Origin: an uncultured Clostridia bacterium
GTDB taxonomy: Bacteria; Bacillota; Clostridia; Christensenellales; Borkfalkiaceae
Assembly (NCBI GenBank): GCA_947087265.1
Contig: CAMUBY010000011.1
Location: 1 to 38,446, forward strand
DNA length: 38,446 nt
Direction of reading: 5' to 3'
Each line of letters starts with the position of its first letter. Position 1 is the stretch's first letter. The position numbers and the translations under genes are program-made. The notes under the pieces are model-generated. The model saw nothing but the letters and a program-made list of their open reading frames with translations. It was not told the origin of the DNA and did not search any database. Positions 7,377 through 14,598 of the stretch are shown here, piece after piece.

Positions 7377-8200
7377 CGGCGCTCGATGTGAAAAATCTCA
7401 CCAAACGCTATCCTTCATTTACGCTCGATGATGTGAGTTTTACGCTCGAAACGGGGAAAATCTGCGGACTCGTCGGCGCAAACGGCGCGGGCAAGAGCAC
7501 TACGCTCAAAGGCATTATGGGGCTGATTCCCACCGAGGGCGAGGTGGAAATTTTCGGCATTCCCGCAAGTTCGCCCGAAGCCAAACCGCTCGTCGGCTAT
7601 GCGGGCGGCGGGTTTCGGTTTTATGCACAAAAGAAAGTTAAAACGCTCGGCAGGGTCGTTTCGACTTTTTATCCGAAGTGGAGCGACGAAATTTTTTACG
7701 GGAAATTAAAGTTGTTCGGCATCGACGCCGAAAAGAAAATTTCCACGCTTTCGGAGGGAATGAAAGTAAAACTTTCGCTTGCCTTGGCGCTCAGTCACGG
7801 CGCGCGGCTTTTGATACTCGACGAGCCGACGAGCGACTTGGACCCCGTTTCGCGCGAGGAGTTGTGCGATACGCTTTCCGACCTTGTACAAACGGATGGC
7901 GTTTCCGTGCTGTTTTCCACGCACATTACTTCCGATTTATCGCGCCTTGCGGACGGCGTGGTGTTGCTCGCGAACGGAAAAGTGGTGGTGAGGGAGCGGC
8001 TGGAAACGCTGTTGCAAACGTATTCGCTTGCGGAGTTCCCTTCGCGCGAAACGGCGCAGGGGCTGGGCGTGAAACGCGTCGGTAACGTGTTTCGCTCGCT
8101 TGTGTCGCGCGGCTTTGTCCGTCAGGGCGTGCAGGTAAGGGAGCCGTCGCTTGATGAAATTATAGTGCACTTAGAATACGAAAGGAGGGCGGAAAAATGA
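7373..8200 (+). CDS. ABC transporter ATP-binding protein
   Basis: A 275-residue single ATPase domain: Walker A GANGAGKST (35-43), a signature variant LSEGMKVKLSLA, Walker B LLILDEPTSDLDP, and an H-loop in LFSTHITSD. The LSEGM form is typical of the YtrB-like CcmA group that pairs with ABC-2 permeases, so export of a peptide, antibiotic or lipid is more likely than import. The C-terminal 60 residues extend beyond the core. Overlaps both neighbours by four bases (ATGA), so the three genes form one translationally coupled unit. Confidence 0.93.
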   Translation: MTALDVKNLTKRYPSFTLDDVSFTLETGKICGLVGANGAGKSTTLKGIMGLIPTEGEVEIFGIPASSPEAKPLVGYAGGGFRFYAQKKVKTLGRVVSTFYPKWSDEIFYGKLKLFGIDAEKKISTLSEGMKVKLSLALALSHGARLLILDEPTSDLDPVSREELCDTLSDLVQTDGVSVLFSTHITSDLSRLADGVVLLANGKVVVRERLETLLQTYSLAEFPSRETAQGLGVKRVGNVFRSLVSRGFVRQGVQVREPSLDEIIVHLEYERRAEK

Positions 8201-8856
8201 CGGCGAAATTATTGAAAAAAGAATTTGCGCTGTGTCTGCACCCGACGTGCATTCTGTTTTTGCTGTTTTCCGCGTTCGTGTTTATTCCCAATTACCCTTA
8301 CGAAGTCATGTTCTTCTTTTCGGGGCTTTCGGTGTTCTTCGTCTGCCTCACGGGACGAGAAAACGGCGATTTAACCTTTTCTTGTACGCTACCCGTGCGG
8401 AAACAGGACGTCGCGGTTGCGCGTGTGTTGTTTTGTAATATTTTGCAGGTCGCGCTGCTTGTACTTGCAGGCTTGATGACGGCAATCAAAGAATGCTGTC
8501 TGCCCGAGGCGGCGCAGGTGAATATGGCGGGCACGACGGCGAACCTTGCGTTTTTGGGCTACGGCGCGATTCTGCTCGGCGCATTCAATCTTATCTTTTT
8601 TCCGATGTACTTCAAAAACTCCGCGCGCGTAGGCATACCGTTCGTTGTCGCGGCTGCCGTGCAGTTCGTAATCATTGCGCTTCTCGTCGTTCTGCGCTTT
8701 GCGTCGCCTGCGTATGCTGAAATTTTTTGCGCGCCCGATAATTACTTTGCGGTAGAAAAGGCGGCGGTGTTTATTGTCGGAATCGTGTTTTATGCAGGTG
8801 CAACCATATTTTCGGCATATCTTTCTGCAAGAATTTTCAAGAAAACCGATTTGTAA
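8197..8856 (+). CDS. ABC-2 type permease
   Basis: A 219-residue hydrophobic protein with about six membrane segments (for example CILFLLFSAFVFIPNYPY, LLVLAGLMTAI, FVVAAAVQFVIIALLVVL and a last helix near 190-212). A short TGRENGDLTFSCTLPVRKQDV loop resembles the cytoplasmic coupling loop of ABC2_membrane_2 permeases. It forms the membrane half of the exporter encoded with the preceding ATPase. Substrate unknown. Overlaps the ATPase stop by ATGA. Confidence 0.85.
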   Translation: MTAKLLKKEFALCLHPTCILFLLFSAFVFIPNYPYEVMFFFSGLSVFFVCLTGRENGDLTFSCTLPVRKQDVAVARVLFCNILQVALLVLAGLMTAIKECCLPEAAQVNMAGTTANLAFLGYGAILLGAFNLIFFPMYFKNSARVGIPFVVAAAVQFVIIALLVVLRFASPAYAEIFCAPDNYFAVEKAAVFIVGIVFYAGATIFSAYLSARIFKKTDL

Positions 8857-8872
8857 GGCAGGGCGCCTTTGC

Positions 8873-8901
8873 TTGACAAGTTTCGGGCGGTTTGGTAATA
8901 T
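8873..8901 (+). promoter_or_regulatory. Promoter of the HMGL-family synthase gene
   Basis: TTGACA (8873-8878), 17 bp, TAATAT (8896-8901), about 30 bases before the ATG. Confidence 0.7.
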
Positions 8902-8930
8902 AATACAATCACAGTCCACGGAGGGCAGCA

Positions 8931-10337
8931 ATGGCAAAGCGCGACGTTCGCTTTAACGAAAAATCGAATTTACTCGAAGACAGAGTTTACGACTACGAAT
9001 TGCAGGACGTAAAGGAACCGCACCTGTTCCGCGAACTGTTCGATTACGAGTCTATCCCCAAAATCGCGTTTAACAACCGCCAGGTTCCTATCAATATGCC
9101 CGAAGAAATCTGGATGACGGACACGACTTTCCGCGACGGTCAACAGTCGACTTCGCCGTTTACGGTAAAGCAGATAGCGCAACTGTTCAAATTGATGTCG
9201 CGCCTCGGTGGGAAAAAGGGGCTCGTCCGTCAGTCGGAATTTTTCCTGTATTCCCAAAAGGATAAGGACGCCGTGCGCGCCTGTCAGGACTTAGGACTCA
9301 AATTCCCCGAAATTACAACCTGGATTCGCGCCAACGAAAAAGATTTTGAACTTGTGAAGAGTGCGGGCGTCAAAGAAACGGGTATCCTCGTAAGTTGTTC
9401 GGACTACCACATTTTCAAAAAAATGAACCTCACGCGCCGTCAGGCGCTCGATAAATATCTCGGTATCGTCAAGAGTGCGCTCTCCCACGATATTATTCCG
9501 AGATGTCATTTTGAAGACATTACGCGTGCGGATTTCTACGGCTTCGTCGTGCCCTTTGCCATCGAACTCATGAAACTCGCGGAGGAAAGCGGCATTCCCG
9601 TGAAAATCAGAATGTGCGATACGATGGGGTTCGGCGTTTCTTTCCCGGGCGTAACGCTTCCGCGCAGCGTCCAGGGCATTGTATACGGTCTCAACCATTA
9701 CGCGAACGTGCCGCACGCTTGGCTCGAATGGCACGGTCACAACGATTTTTATAAAGTGGTGAGCAACGCTTCTACGGCATGGCTGTACGGCGCTTCCGCC
9801 GTTAACTGCTCCTTGCTCGGCATCGGCGAGCGCACGGGTAACTGTCCGTTGGAGGCAATGGCTGTGGAATATGCGTCGCTTCGCGGCAGTATGGACGGCA
9901 TGGACTTTACGGCGATTACCGACATTGCGGAATACTTTGAAAAAGAAATCAATTATATCGTTCCGCCGAAAACGCCGTTTGTGGGGCGTGCGTTCAATTC
10001 CACGCGGGCAGGCATTCACGCAGACGGGATGCTGAAAAACGAAGAAATTTATAATATCTTCGATACGGCGAGAATTTTGGGACGCCCCGCGCGCGTTGCA
10101 GTCGATAAGACGAGCGGCAACGCAGGAATTGCGTTCTGGATTAACGAATACTATAAATTACCCGATGAATTCAAAGTAGAGAAAAACGACCCGTTGGTAC
10201 TCAAAATGAAAGAAATGGTGGATGCGGAGTATGAGACGGGGCGTAGCAGTTCGTTCGGCGATGACGAGCTCGTCAATCTTATTTACGTAATCGATTCCAA
10301 ACGGATTCGGAAATTGACTTCGTACAGTATGCAATAA
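8931..10337 (+). CDS. HMGL-family acyltransferase, probable citrate (Re)-synthase
   Basis: A 468-residue protein with the DRE-TIM metallolyase barrel: DTTFRDGQQS near residues 64-73 (metal-binding Asp, catalytic Arg), RMCDTMGFG, the HGHND metal-binding His pair, and GERTGNCPLEAM. An extended N terminus of about 60 residues and a C-terminal region with AGIHADGM and VAVDKTSG follow the isopropylmalate/homocitrate synthase plan, but the leucine-sensing LeuA domain is missing and no leu genes are nearby. Length and architecture fit the Re-citrate synthases of strict anaerobes (Clostridium kluyveri type), which make citrate from oxaloacetate and acetyl-CoA. Homocitrate or isopropylmalate synthase remain alternatives. 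GGAGGG supports the start; monocistronic. Confidence 0.6.
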   Translation: MAKRDVRFNEKSNLLEDRVYDYELQDVKEPHLFRELFDYESIPKIAFNNRQVPINMPEEIWMTDTTFRDGQQSTSPFTVKQIAQLFKLMSRLGGKKGLVRQSEFFLYSQKDKDAVRACQDLGLKFPEITTWIRANEKDFELVKSAGVKETGILVSCSDYHIFKKMNLTRRQALDKYLGIVKSALSHDIIPRCHFEDITRADFYGFVVPFAIELMKLAEESGIPVKIRMCDTMGFGVSFPGVTLPRSVQGIVYGLNHYANVPHAWLEWHGHNDFYKVVSNASTAWLYGASAVNCSLLGIGERTGNCPLEAMAVEYASLRGSMDGMDFTAITDIAEYFEKEINYIVPPKTPFVGRAFNSTRAGIHADGMLKNEEIYNIFDTARILGRPARVAVDKTSGNAGIAFWINEYYKLPDEFKVEKNDPLVLKMKEMVDAEYETGRSSSFGDDELVNLIYVIDSKRIRKLTSYSMQ

Positions 10338-10350
10338 GTTGTAAAATCCC

Positions 10351-10379
10351 TTGCTTTTTCCGTTGCGATATGTTAAAAT
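10351..10379 (+). promoter_or_regulatory. Promoter of the YitT-family gene
   Basis: TTGCTT (10351-10356), 17 bp, TAAAAT (10374-10379). Confidence 0.6.
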
Positions 10380-10419
10380 TCAGTTCGGCAAAAAAGGTAG
10401 AACAAAAGGGAAAGCGGAA

Positions 10420-11325
10420 ATGAAAGAAAAAACAAAGAATGTATGGAAAAAAATCGGCGGACTTCTCTGGTCTGCCGTTTTGCCTGTTCTGTTATCGGGC
10501 ATTATCAATACTATCGCGGTTTATATGTTCGTACAGCCCAACCATTTCGCGCCCGGCGGCACGAACGGTATTGCCGTACTGTTGGAATACGGCACGGGGC
10601 TGAACTCCGGTATCTTTTTGATGGCACTCAACTTACCGCTCTTTTTCGTTGCGTTCTTTTTGCTCAGTAAGCGCGGCGCGATTATGTCTACCTCGTCGAT
10701 GGCGCTCAGTTCGGGGCTTTTGATTGCGTGCGATTATATCCCGGGCATCGAAACGATACAGTATCAACCCGAATTCAGTTTTCTGGCGGCGGTTGCGAGC
10801 GGTATTCTGCTCGGCACTTCGCTTGCCATTATGCTCCGCTGCTGCGGCACTTCGGGCGGCACTTCGGTGCTTGCGAGTATCGTCAATAAAAAGTACCGCC
10901 ATTTGAGCGTGGGAATGCTCACCGCCGTGTTCGACGCCTGCGTCGTCGTTGCGTCGTTCTTCGTATATTACAGCCAGGGCAACAATTTTACCGAACGGCT
11001 CGACCCCGTTTTGCTGGCGCTTGTTTCGCTCTACGTTACGGGTAAAGTGAGCGACATTATTGTACAGGGCTTCAAAACGGCGTATAAATTTGAAATTATC
11101 ACCGTCCACCCCGATGAAATTGCGGAAGAAATCATGACGAAGCTTCACCACGGCGTAACGCGGCTTTCGGGCGAAGGGATGTATTCGCACGAGGGAAAGA
11201 GCGTACTCATTTGTATTATCAGGAAACGGCAGGTAGCCATGTTGCAGAAAATTCTGCGCCCGTATCCCGATACGTTTGCGTATTTCTCGCCTGTTTCCGA
11301 AGTGTACGGTCAGTTCATGAAATAA
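10420..11325 (+). CDS. YitT-family membrane protein (DUF161/DUF2179)
   Basis: A 301-residue protein. Residues about 15-210 hold five or six membrane helices with the conserved FVQPNHFAPGGTNGIAVLLEY segment near the first helix and CGTSGGTSVLASIVNKK. The C-terminal soluble DUF2179 domain (about 220-301) begins YKFEIITVHPDEIAEEIM. The transported substrate of this family is not established. The reading frame is open further upstream, but that part overlaps the promoter; ATG 10420 follows an AAAGGGA ribosome site. Ended by a strong hairpin at 11358. Confidence 0.88.
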   Translation: MKEKTKNVWKKIGGLLWSAVLPVLLSGIINTIAVYMFVQPNHFAPGGTNGIAVLLEYGTGLNSGIFLMALNLPLFFVAFFLLSKRGAIMSTSSMALSSGLLIACDYIPGIETIQYQPEFSFLAAVASGILLGTSLAIMLRCCGTSGGTSVLASIVNKKYRHLSVGMLTAVFDACVVVASFFVYYSQGNNFTERLDPVLLALVSLYVTGKVSDIIVQGFKTAYKFEIITVHPDEIAEEIMTKLHHGVTRLSGEGMYSHEGKSVLICIIRKRQVAMLQKILRPYPDTFAYFSPVSEVYGQFMK

Positions 11326-11357
11326 AAGAATCGGGAAAAAATCCTCTCTCATAATTC

Positions 11358-11386
11358 GGCATATTCCGACGGAATATGCCTTTTTT
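11358..11386 (+). terminator. Terminator after the YitT gene
   Basis: Perfect 10-bp stem GGCATATTCC/GGAATATGCC with loop GAC, followed by six T. It insulates spoIIGA from upstream transcription. Confidence 0.9.
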
Positions 11387-11429
11387 CGTGCTCTGAAAGA
11401 ATATATAATTGCTTTCACGGAGCAGGGTT

Positions 11430-12308
11430 ATGGTCGTCTATGTAGAGTATGCGATAGCGGAAAATTTTTTGCTCGACGGGCTGATTGTATACCTCGCCTT
11501 AAAAATTGCGCGCAGCCGCGTAAAAGTGTGGCGGCTAATGTTGGCGGCGGCGGTGGGGGCGGCGGAAGCCGTCTGTTTTCCGCTTTTAAGCGTTCCCGTA
11601 TGGTGCGCCTATCTTCTGAAAGCGCTCGGCGGTATTCTTATCTGCGTTATCGCCGTTTCCAAGGGTCGACTCAAAACCTACGCTATTACAACGGCGGCGT
11701 TTTTTCTCATTACGTTTGCGCTTGGCGGGGCGCTGACCGCAATTTATTCCTTCTTTAACGTGGAATACGAAGAGGGAAACGGTTTTCTTGTGGAGCGTGC
11801 GCCCGTTTCGCTCGTGCTTGCAACGGTCGGTATTTTCGCCGTACTCCTTGTAAAATTTGCAAAATATTTTTACCGACACGGCAAATTGCAACGCAATCTT
11901 TTTTCCTGCGTGTTGCAAAGCGGCGGCCGCACGGTGCAGTGGAAAGGGCTTGCGGACAGCGGAAACCTGCTTTCCTTCCGCGGCAATCCCGTGTGCGTAT
12001 TTTCGGCGACGGCGGCGTTTGCGCTCTTCGGAAAAGGCTTAAAAGAAGAGGGGCGTTTAGAACTCAAAACGGTAAACGGCACGCGCGAAACGCCCGTGTT
12101 TGCTTGTGAAAAAATGCTGGTGGGAAAGCGCGAATTTCAAAACGTGTACCTTGCGGTCGGGGATGTGGACGGCAAGGATTATCAAATGATATTACATACC
12201 GCATATACGGAGGGTTGCAATGAAACTGATTCAGATGCTGCGCGTTTGGTTAAACAAAATAGGGATAGGGGCAGGCGAAAACGTCGTTCACTATCTCTGC
12301 GGAAGTGA
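11430..12308 (+). CDS. spoIIGA: Sporulation sigma-E processing peptidase SpoIIGA
   Basis: A 292-residue membrane aspartic protease that removes the pro-sequence of SigE in the mother cell after a forespore signal. The N-terminal half has about five membrane helices ([20 protein letters not shown] at the start). The soluble half carries the catalytic motif DSGN (176-179), equivalent to the family D-T/S-G-N. ATG 11430 is preceded by GGAG at seven bases. A TATAAT (11404-11409) just upstream lacks a good -35, as expected if an activator is needed, but no exact Spo0A box was found. The last 30 residues, rich in Arg and Lys, are read through the first 89 bases of sigE in another frame. Confidence 0.9.
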   Translation: MVVYVEYAIAENFLLDGLIVYLALKIARSRVKVWRLMLAAAVGAAEAVCFPLLSVPVWCAYLLKALGGILICVIAVSKGRLKTYAITTAAFFLITFALGGALTAIYSFFNVEYEEGNGFLVERAPVSLVLATVGIFAVLLVKFAKYFYRHGKLQRNLFSCVLQSGGRTVQWKGLADSGNLLSFRGNPVCVFSATAAFALFGKGLKEEGRLELKTVNGTRETPVFACEKMLVGKREFQNVYLAVGDVDGKDYQMILHTAYTEGCNETDSDAARLVKQNRDRGRRKRRSLSLRK

Positions 12309-12936
12309 AGCGCTTCCGCTTCCGCTTTCGGGGGAAGAGGAGGCGGAAACGCTCCGCAAACTCACGGACGGAGAGGACGCGGAGGCGATGAAAGCCAAAC
12401 TCATCGAACACAATCTGCGCCTTGTCGTATATATCACGCGGAAGTTTGAAAATACGGGCGTTGACACCGACGATTTGATTTCTATCGGCACCATCGGGCT
12501 GATTAAGGCAATCAATTCTTTCCGCACCGATAAAAATATCAAACTCGCTACGTACGCTTCGCGCTGTATCGAAAACGAAATTTTGATGCACTTGCGCCGC
12601 ACGGTGAAGTTAAAGAGCGAAATCTCGTTTGACGAGCCGCTCAATACCGATTTCGAGGGCAACGAATTGCTTTTGTCCGACGTGCTCGGCACGGACAGCG
12701 AAACGGTTTACGGCGGCGTGGAAAGCGGGGTGGAAAAGGAACTCTTGAAAGAGGCGCTTAAAAAACTGCCTGCGCGCGAGCAGAAAATCATGTATCTCAG
12801 ATTCGGGCTGGGCGGACAAGAGGAAATGACGCAAAAAGACGTTGCCGATAAATTAGGCATTTCGCAGAGTTATATTTCGCGCTTAGAAAAGAAAATAATA
12901 GAGCGTTTGAAAAAAGAAATTTCAAAATTAGTGTAA
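12220..12936 (+). CDS. sigE: RNA polymerase sporulation sigma factor SigE
   Basis: A 238-residue group-3 sigma-70 factor. Region 2 has [37 protein letters not shown] and [22 protein letters not shown] and LLSDVLGTD follow; region 4.2 has the helix-turn-helix [22 protein letters not shown]. The N terminus keeps the amphipathic pro-sequence; by comparison with Bacillus SigE the cut would fall near His24-Tyr25, just before [18 protein letters not shown] stands before the ATG. The gene begins inside spoIIGA. The usual downstream neighbour sigG is absent; a DUF368 gene with its own promoter follows. Confidence 0.97.
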   Translation: MKLIQMLRVWLNKIGIGAGENVVHYLCGSEALPLPLSGEEEAETLRKLTDGEDAEAMKAKLIEHNLRLVVYITRKFENTGVDTDDLISIGTIGLIKAINSFRTDKNIKLATYASRCIENEILMHLRRTVKLKSEISFDEPLNTDFEGNELLLSDVLGTDSETVYGGVESGVEKELLKEALKKLPAREQKIMYLRFGLGGQEEMTQKDVADKLGISQSYISRLEKKIIERLKKEISKLV

Positions 12937-12940
12937 ATTC

Positions 12941-12969
12941 TTGTCAATTAGCGTCGGAAATGATATACT
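12941..12969 (+). promoter_or_regulatory. Promoter of the DUF368 gene
   Basis: TTGTCA (12941-12946), 17 bp, TATACT (12964-12969), starting four bases after the sigE stop. Confidence 0.7.
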
Positions 12970-12986
12970 GCAAAGCGGAGGAGCGT

Positions 12987-13991
12987 ATGGCAGAAGAGAA
13001 TAAACCGCAGGAGGAACCGCGGCAGGAAACAATGCCGACGGACGGTGCGCCGCAAGAGCCGTTGCCGCAGGAAGAAAAGGGCGAAAATACAATCACGGCT
13101 TTTCTGACTAACGTGGTACGCGGCGCGGCAATCGGAATCGCGTTTATTATCCCCGGTTTTTCGGGCGGTTCGGTGGCGGCGATTCTCGGCATTTACGAAA
13201 AACTCGTCGGCTCGGTGGCGGGCATCTTTAAGCAGTTCAAAAAGAGCATTCTGTTTTTGTTGCCGATTTTGCTCGGTATGATTCTCGGCGTCGCCGCGCT
13301 TATCTATCCCATTCAACTCGGTTTGGAGCACTATCCCATTCCCACCGTTTCGCTGTTCGTGGGTCTTGCAATCGGCGGACTTCCTTCGGTTACGGAGAAA
13401 CTCAAAGGCGGCAAATTCCGCTGGGAATATCTGATTTCGCTCATCATTCCGCTTGCCGCCGCGGCGAGCCTGTGCTTTATTCCGTCGGCAAAGGAAGGAG
13501 TGGACTTATTCTCGCTTGACGCGGGCGGATACTTTCTCTTAATCGTCATCGGCATCGTCGGTTCGTGCGCGCTCGTCATTCCGGGGATTTCGGGGTCGAT
13601 GCTTCTTCTCATTTTCGGCTATTATACGCCGATTGTCAGTTTAATTACCGAAAACTTCCTGCACGGAGACCAAATCGGAATCTGTTTTGCCGTGCTCGCG
13701 TGCTTGGGTGTGGGCTTAATCGCAGGGTTCTTTTCCATTTCCGTACTCATGAAATTTTTGCTGAAACGCTTTCCGCGCGGCACCTATTGTGCGATTATCG
13801 GCTTTATCGTGGGTTCTATCCCTGCCGTGTACGTGACGACAATCAACCGTTACAGTGAACTTTCGGGGCTGTATTCTTCGCCTTGGTATTGGGTGGTTAC
13901 GGTATTGTTGTTCCTTGTCGGCATGGCGCTTTCGCTCGCGCTGGTGTTCTTTGCCAAAAAGAAACAAAAACAGCAGAAAGAAAAAGAATAA
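12987..13991 (+). CDS. DUF368 membrane protein, putative undecaprenyl-phosphate translocase (PopT type)
   Basis: A 334-residue protein. Residues 1-35 are hydrophilic and rich in Glu, Pro and Gln, an extension before the family core. The core starts NVVRGAAIGIAFIIPGFSGGSVAAILGIYEKLV and repeats the same signature in the second half as SCALVIPGISGSMLLLIFGYYTPIV, the inverted-repeat plan of DUF368. About eight to ten membrane helices are visible. DUF368 proteins have been described as carriers that return undecaprenyl phosphate across the membrane for wall synthesis; assignment here is by family. ATG 12987 follows GGAGGAG; the frame is open upstream but crosses the promoter. Confidence 0.85.
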   Translation: MAEENKPQEEPRQETMPTDGAPQEPLPQEEKGENTITAFLTNVVRGAAIGIAFIIPGFSGGSVAAILGIYEKLVGSVAGIFKQFKKSILFLLPILLGMILGVAALIYPIQLGLEHYPIPTVSLFVGLAIGGLPSVTEKLKGGKFRWEYLISLIIPLAAAASLCFIPSAKEGVDLFSLDAGGYFLLIVIGIVGSCALVIPGISGSMLLLIFGYYTPIVSLITENFLHGDQIGICFAVLACLGVGLIAGFFSISVLMKFLLKRFPRGTYCAIIGFIVGSIPAVYVTTINRYSELSGLYSSPWYWVVTVLLFLVGMALSLALVFFAKKKQKQQKEKE

Positions 13992-13995
13992 TTAA

Positions 13996-14020
13996 AACGG
14001 CGGTCTGTTAGACCGCCGTT
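13996..14020. terminator. Bidirectional terminator between the DUF368 gene and the convergent small gene
   Basis: AACGGCGGTC and GACCGCCGTT with loop TGTTA, a perfect 10-bp stem. T-rich tracts follow in both directions. Confidence 0.75.
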
Positions 14021-14022
14021 GC

Positions 14023-14217
14023 TTATTTTTCTTCGGGTTTTCGATTCGGGCAACAAGGAGTATTAGAATTTCTGAACGCACCTTGAAATTTCGGAATGGG
14101 ACGCAAAAGGCATTGCCCGATACCCGAATCATAATAATCGTCGCCCAATTTAACATAGTATTTCATAAAATACTCGCATGATTCGCAAGTATGTTTTTTT
14201 GTGTATAAATAATCCAT
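14023..14217 (-). CDS. Small Cys-rich protein of unknown function
   Basis: A 64-residue hydrophilic protein with CESCEYF near the start, GQCLLRP in the middle and a final NSNTPCCPN. The spaced Cys residues (11, 14, 36, 55, 56) could form a small zinc or iron-sulfur site. There is no signal peptide or membrane helix. It has a perfect consensus promoter (14227-14255) whose -10 ends nine bases before the ATG, so the mRNA should have almost no leader and no Shine-Dalgarno site. It is divergent from an XRE regulator and probably repressed by it. I do not recognise a family. Confidence 0.65.
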   Translation of the reverse strand: MDYLYTKKHTCESCEYFMKYYVKLGDDYYDSGIGQCLLRPIPKFQGAFRNSNTPCCPNRKPEEK

Positions 14218-14226
14218 TACATTGAT

Positions 14227-14255
14227 ATTATATATGGCGAATTGCCATATGTCAA
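14227..14255 (-). promoter_or_regulatory. Perfect sigma-A promoter with a palindromic operator filling its spacer
   Basis: On the minus strand TTGACA (14255-14250), exactly 17 bp, TATAAT (14232-14227). A palindrome ATATGGC-N5-GCCATAT covers 14232-14250, that is, the whole spacer plus the edges of both boxes. This is a classic arrangement for tight repression. The likely repressor is the XRE protein encoded 40 bases away in the other direction. Confidence 0.8.
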
Positions 14256-14289
14256 GAGAAAAAAGTCCATTTTGGCATATATTATTTAT

Positions 14290-14508
14290 ATGTATGGGAC
14301 AAGAATCAGGGAATTGCGCGAAGAAGAATCGCTTTCACAAAAGAAACTCGGGAAAGCGTTGGGGGTTTCCCAAACGGCAATCGCAAAATATGAAAATGAA
14401 GAGCGAGAGCCGAATATCAATATGATTATTGCAATCTGTAAATATTTTGACGTGACTTCCGATTATCTTTTGGGTTTAGAGGACGAAACGGGCGCAAAAA
14501 CAAAATAA
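14290..14508 (+). CDS. XRE-family helix-turn-helix regulator
   Basis: A 72-residue single-domain HTH_3 protein: GTRIRELREEESLSQKKLGKALGVSQTAIAKYENEEREPNINMIIAICKYFDVTSDYLLGLED. This is the Cro/CI fold of small phage and chromosomal regulators. The start is uncertain. ATG 14290 begins exactly at the conserved domain but has no Shine-Dalgarno sequence, so it may be leaderless; a TTG at 14242 lies in the operator of the divergent gene. Divergent placement with a shared palindrome suggests it represses the small Cys-rich gene. Ended by a hairpin at 14513. Confidence 0.85.
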   Translation: MYGTRIRELREEESLSQKKLGKALGVSQTAIAKYENEEREPNINMIIAICKYFDVTSDYLLGLEDETGAKTK

Positions 14509-14512
14509 GACG

Positions 14513-14540
14513 GCGGCGGCTTTGTTACCGCCGCTTTTTT
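14513..14540 (+). terminator. Terminator after the XRE gene
   Basis: GCGGCGG and CCGCCGC with an 8-base loop, then TTTTTT. Confidence 0.85.
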
Positions 14541-14542
14541 AT

Positions 14543-14571
14543 TTGCTTAACATGGAAAAATATGTTATAAT
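14543..14571 (+). promoter_or_regulatory. Promoter of the ABC-F gene
   Basis: TTGCTT (14543-14548), 17 bp, TATAAT (14566-14571). Confidence 0.65.
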
Positions 14572-14598
14572 GACATGGAAAATCAAACGGAGAAGATT

